From: Variovorax paradoxus
GTDB lineage: Bacteria > Pseudomonadota > Gammaproteobacteria > Burkholderiales > Burkholderiaceae_C
Direction: 5' to 3'
NCBI RefSeq assembly: GCF_030815975.1
Contig: NZ_JAUSXL010000001.1
Coordinates: forward strand, 186,001 to 250,000
Length of the DNA stretch: 64,000 bases
Below the pieces are notes generated by a model, which saw only the letters and a program-made list of their open reading frames with translations, searched no databases and was not told where the DNA came from. The position numbers were made by a program, and so were the translations under genes. Below, piece by piece: positions 62,264 through 64,000 of this stretch (position 1 is its first letter; every line of letters starts with the position of its first letter).

Positions 62264-64000
62264 ATGAGGAAAGAACTGCTCGCCCACGCAGGCGAAATCG
62301 TTTCATTCGGCCCTTTCACCCTGCGCGTCAACGAGCGGCTGCTGGCGCGCAACGGTGTGCCGTTGGACCTGGGTGGTCGCGCCATGGATGTGCTCCTCGC
62401 GCTGATTGCCAAGGCAAATGTCGTGGTCAGCAAGGAGGAACTGCTGGCAGAGGCCTGGCCCGGCGTGGTCATTTCAGACGGAAGCCTGCGCTATCAGATC
62501 ACGATGCTGCGGCAGGCGCTCGGTGATGGGCGAGATGGCGCCCGGTATGTGTCGAACATCGTCGGCCGCGGGTACTGCTTCGTCGCCAAGATTTCCAGAA
62601 CCCTTGTCGAACCGGATGTCCCGGCGAACCGGGACGAGTCGCCGGTCGAACCAGGCTTGCCTGCCCCGGCGAGCTTGCTGGTCGGCCGTACCGGGGATCT
62701 GGCCGCAGTTGCGGCGCAGCTTGCCAAGGGACGATTCGTCACCGTGGTGGGCACCGGGGGCGTTGGCAAGACAACGGTCGCGATCCGGACCGGACACGAT
62801 TTGTTGGCTGATTTCGCTGGCGCTGTCGTCTTCGTGGATCTGGCGACACTCACCGATCCTTCGCTGGTACCCACCGCCATCGCCTCGATGCTGCGGCTCT
62901 CGGTGCGTTCCGTCGATCCGGTTCCCAGCCTGATCTCGTACCTGCGCGCGCGCCGAATGCTCTTGATCCTGGACAACTGCGAGCACGTGATCGCAGCGGC
63001 AGCTTCTCTGGCCGAGAGAATCTTTCAGGCAGCGTCCAGCATCCATATCCTGGCAACGAGCCGGGAGGCGCTGCGGGTTCAGGGCGAGTATGTCCACCTG
63101 CTGAATCCGTTTGCCAGTCCGCCGGACCTCCCCGGCCTCGGCGCCCGCGAGATCCTCACGTATCCCGCCACACGCTTGTTCGTGGACAGGGCCGAGGCCA
63201 GCGGAAGCACGCTGGACCTTAACGGCATCGACGCCCCGATCATCGCGAACATCTGCAGAAAACTCGATGGCGTGGCACTGGCGATCGAACTCGCGGCGCG
63301 CCGTGTGTCGACCTATGGACTGCACCAGACCGCCACGCTCCTGGACGAACGGCTGGCGCTTTCATGGCTCGGCCAGCGCGGTGCGCAGCCGCGGCACGCC
63401 ACGCTGCAGGCCACGCTGGACTGGAGCTACGAGCTTCTCGATGTTCACGAACGGCTCGTGCTGTGCCGCCTGTGCGTCTTTGTCGGGTACTTTTCGCTCG
63501 ATGCCGCGCGTCACGTGGCCGATGCGGACGACCTGTCCAAGGGGCAGATCGTCGCCGCGATCGCGAGCCTGGCGGAGAAGTCCTTGCTTGCCATCCGCCA
63601 GTCGGGTGCCTTCACCCGGTACCGCCTTCTTGAAAGCACGCGCACGTATGCACTTTCGAAGGCCGACGAAGCGACCGTGGACGACGCGTCGCTGCACCAC
63701 GCGCTCTACTTTCGGGAGCGCCTGCAACAGATGGCGGCGTCCCGCGACACCGGGCATGCGCCCGATGGTGCATCGGAGACGGCCGACCTGGGCAACATAC
63801 GGGCCGCCCTCACGTGGTGTTTCGGCCAGGGCCGCGCGACGGACCTGGGCGTTTCGCTCGCATCGGCCGCGGTGCCTGCGTTCCTGGCGAAGTCATTGCT
63901 GGCCGAGTGCCACAGCTGGTCGAGACGAGCGCTTGCGGAGCTGACGCCCACGATGCGCGGCAGCTCGACCGAGATGCACCTGCAGGCAGCCATCGGGGTG
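62264..64000 (+). CDS. Winged-helix STAND ATPase regulator (cut by window edge)
   Basis: 579 residues read to the right edge with no stop. An OmpR/PhoB-type winged helix occupies about residues 12-107 (SFGPFTLRVNERLL; IVGRGYCFVAKI). A STAND-type ATPase follows with Walker A GTGGVGKTT (163-171) and a Walker B-like MLLILDNCEHV; ILATSREALRVQGE is the sensor region. A helical repeat region continues past the edge. This N-terminal layout is seen in transcriptional regulators coupled to ATP-driven switch domains. Start ATG 62264 (TTG 62246 is an alternative). Ligand and targets unknown. Confidence 0.85.
   Translation, partial: MRKELLAHAGEIVSFGPFTLRVNERLLARNGVPLDLGGRAMDVLLALIAKANVVVSKEELLAEAWPGVVISDGSLRYQITMLRQALGDGRDGARYVSNIVGRGYCFVAKISRTLVEPDVPANRDESPVEPGLPAPASLLVGRTGDLAAVAAQLAKGRFVTVVGTGGVGKTTVAIRTGHDLLADFAGAVVFVDLATLTDPSLVPTAIASMLRLSVRSVDPVPSLISYLRARRMLLILDNCEHVIAAAASLAERIFQAASSIHILATSREALRVQGEYVHLLNPFASPPDLPGLGAREILTYPATRLFVDRAEASGSTLDLNGIDAPIIANICRKLDGVALAIELAARRVSTYGLHQTATLLDERLALSWLGQRGAQPRHATLQATLDWSYELLDVHERLVLCRLCVFVGYFSLDAARHVADADDLSKGQIVAAIASLAEKSLLAIRQSGAFTRYRLLESTRTYALSKADEATVDDASLHHALYFRERLQQMAASRDTGHAPDGASETADLGNIRAALTWCFGQGRATDLGVSLASAAVPAFLAKSLLAECHSWSRRALAELTPTMRGSSTEMHLQAAIGV

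Noticed and set aside
1..64000. CRISPR arrays, tRNA, rRNA, prophage or conjugation genes
   Set aside because: No regularly spaced direct repeats, no tRNA-like or rRNA sequence and no phage or transfer proteins were recognised.

Overview
The window looks like chromosomal DNA of a high-GC betaproteobacterium, most likely Burkholderiales/Comamonadaceae (Variovorax-like). This rests on gene content, not on a search: two Bug-type (tripartite tricarboxylate) binding proteins, seven LysR regulators, a DUF3563 protein, DUF4148-like secreted proteins, a very large trifunctional kinase, and several short divergent regulator/enzyme modules. No rRNA, tRNA, CRISPR array, phage gene or integrase was seen.

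Regions. (1) 1-2517: a histidine kinase running off the left edge and two Crp/Fnr-type regulators whose upstream regions share a GTGCG-N4-CGCAC palindrome. (2) 2518-3231: a scar made of an RraA-like fragment, a frameshifted transposase tail and an ankyrin-protein remnant. (3) 3255-7236: an AraC regulator followed by a tightly packed nitroreductase / acyl-CoA ligase / MaoC hydratase operon. (4) 7303-14251: small regulator/oxidoreductase modules (LysR with quinone oxidoreductase and NmrA-like protein; LysR with isochorismatase; HxlR with SDR and an F420-type reductase). (5) 14420-23481: a sugar-acid type catabolic cluster read leftward, with ABC importer, enolase-superfamily dehydratase, aldose-epimerase-like protein, DapA-family lyase and Bug receptor. 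A divergent FadR-type GntR gene has two TTGT-N3-ACAA operator candidates. (6) 23502-33686: an accessory region of small genes of unknown function, some with immunity-protein-like motifs. At least ten copies of a roughly 27-base element sit downstream of these genes, always in the gene's own orientation; the region also holds gene remnants and a partial duplication of a DUF6429 gene. (7) 33687-42008: a DHA2-type exporter with LysR, a GST, a DHFR-like protein, and a HAD / Bug / D-threonine-aldolase-like / RidA operon with divergent LysR. (8) 42039-48403: a divergent LuxR pair without luxI, DUF3563, a thioredoxin-like protein, secreted repeat proteins, a ParS-like protein and a DsbA-type isomerase. 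(9) 48421-53185: an MHS transporter, a class II aldolase and a LysR; then a TetR/SDR pair sharing an operator, with the SDR carrying two compensating frameshifts. (10) 53421-59352: a 1,747-residue trifunctional kinase interrupted by one frameshift, plus its FixJ-type regulator. (11) 59514-64000: an orphan histidine kinase, an AAHS transporter, and a winged-helix STAND regulator cut by the right edge.

The observation most worth following is the 3'-linked repeat family in region 6. It marks gene ends regardless of strand, so it behaves like a cassette-associated or transcript-end element, yet it lacks the core sites of integron attC. The other strong signals are the paired operators (Crp-type, GntR, TetR, HxlR) and the two frameshifted genes.
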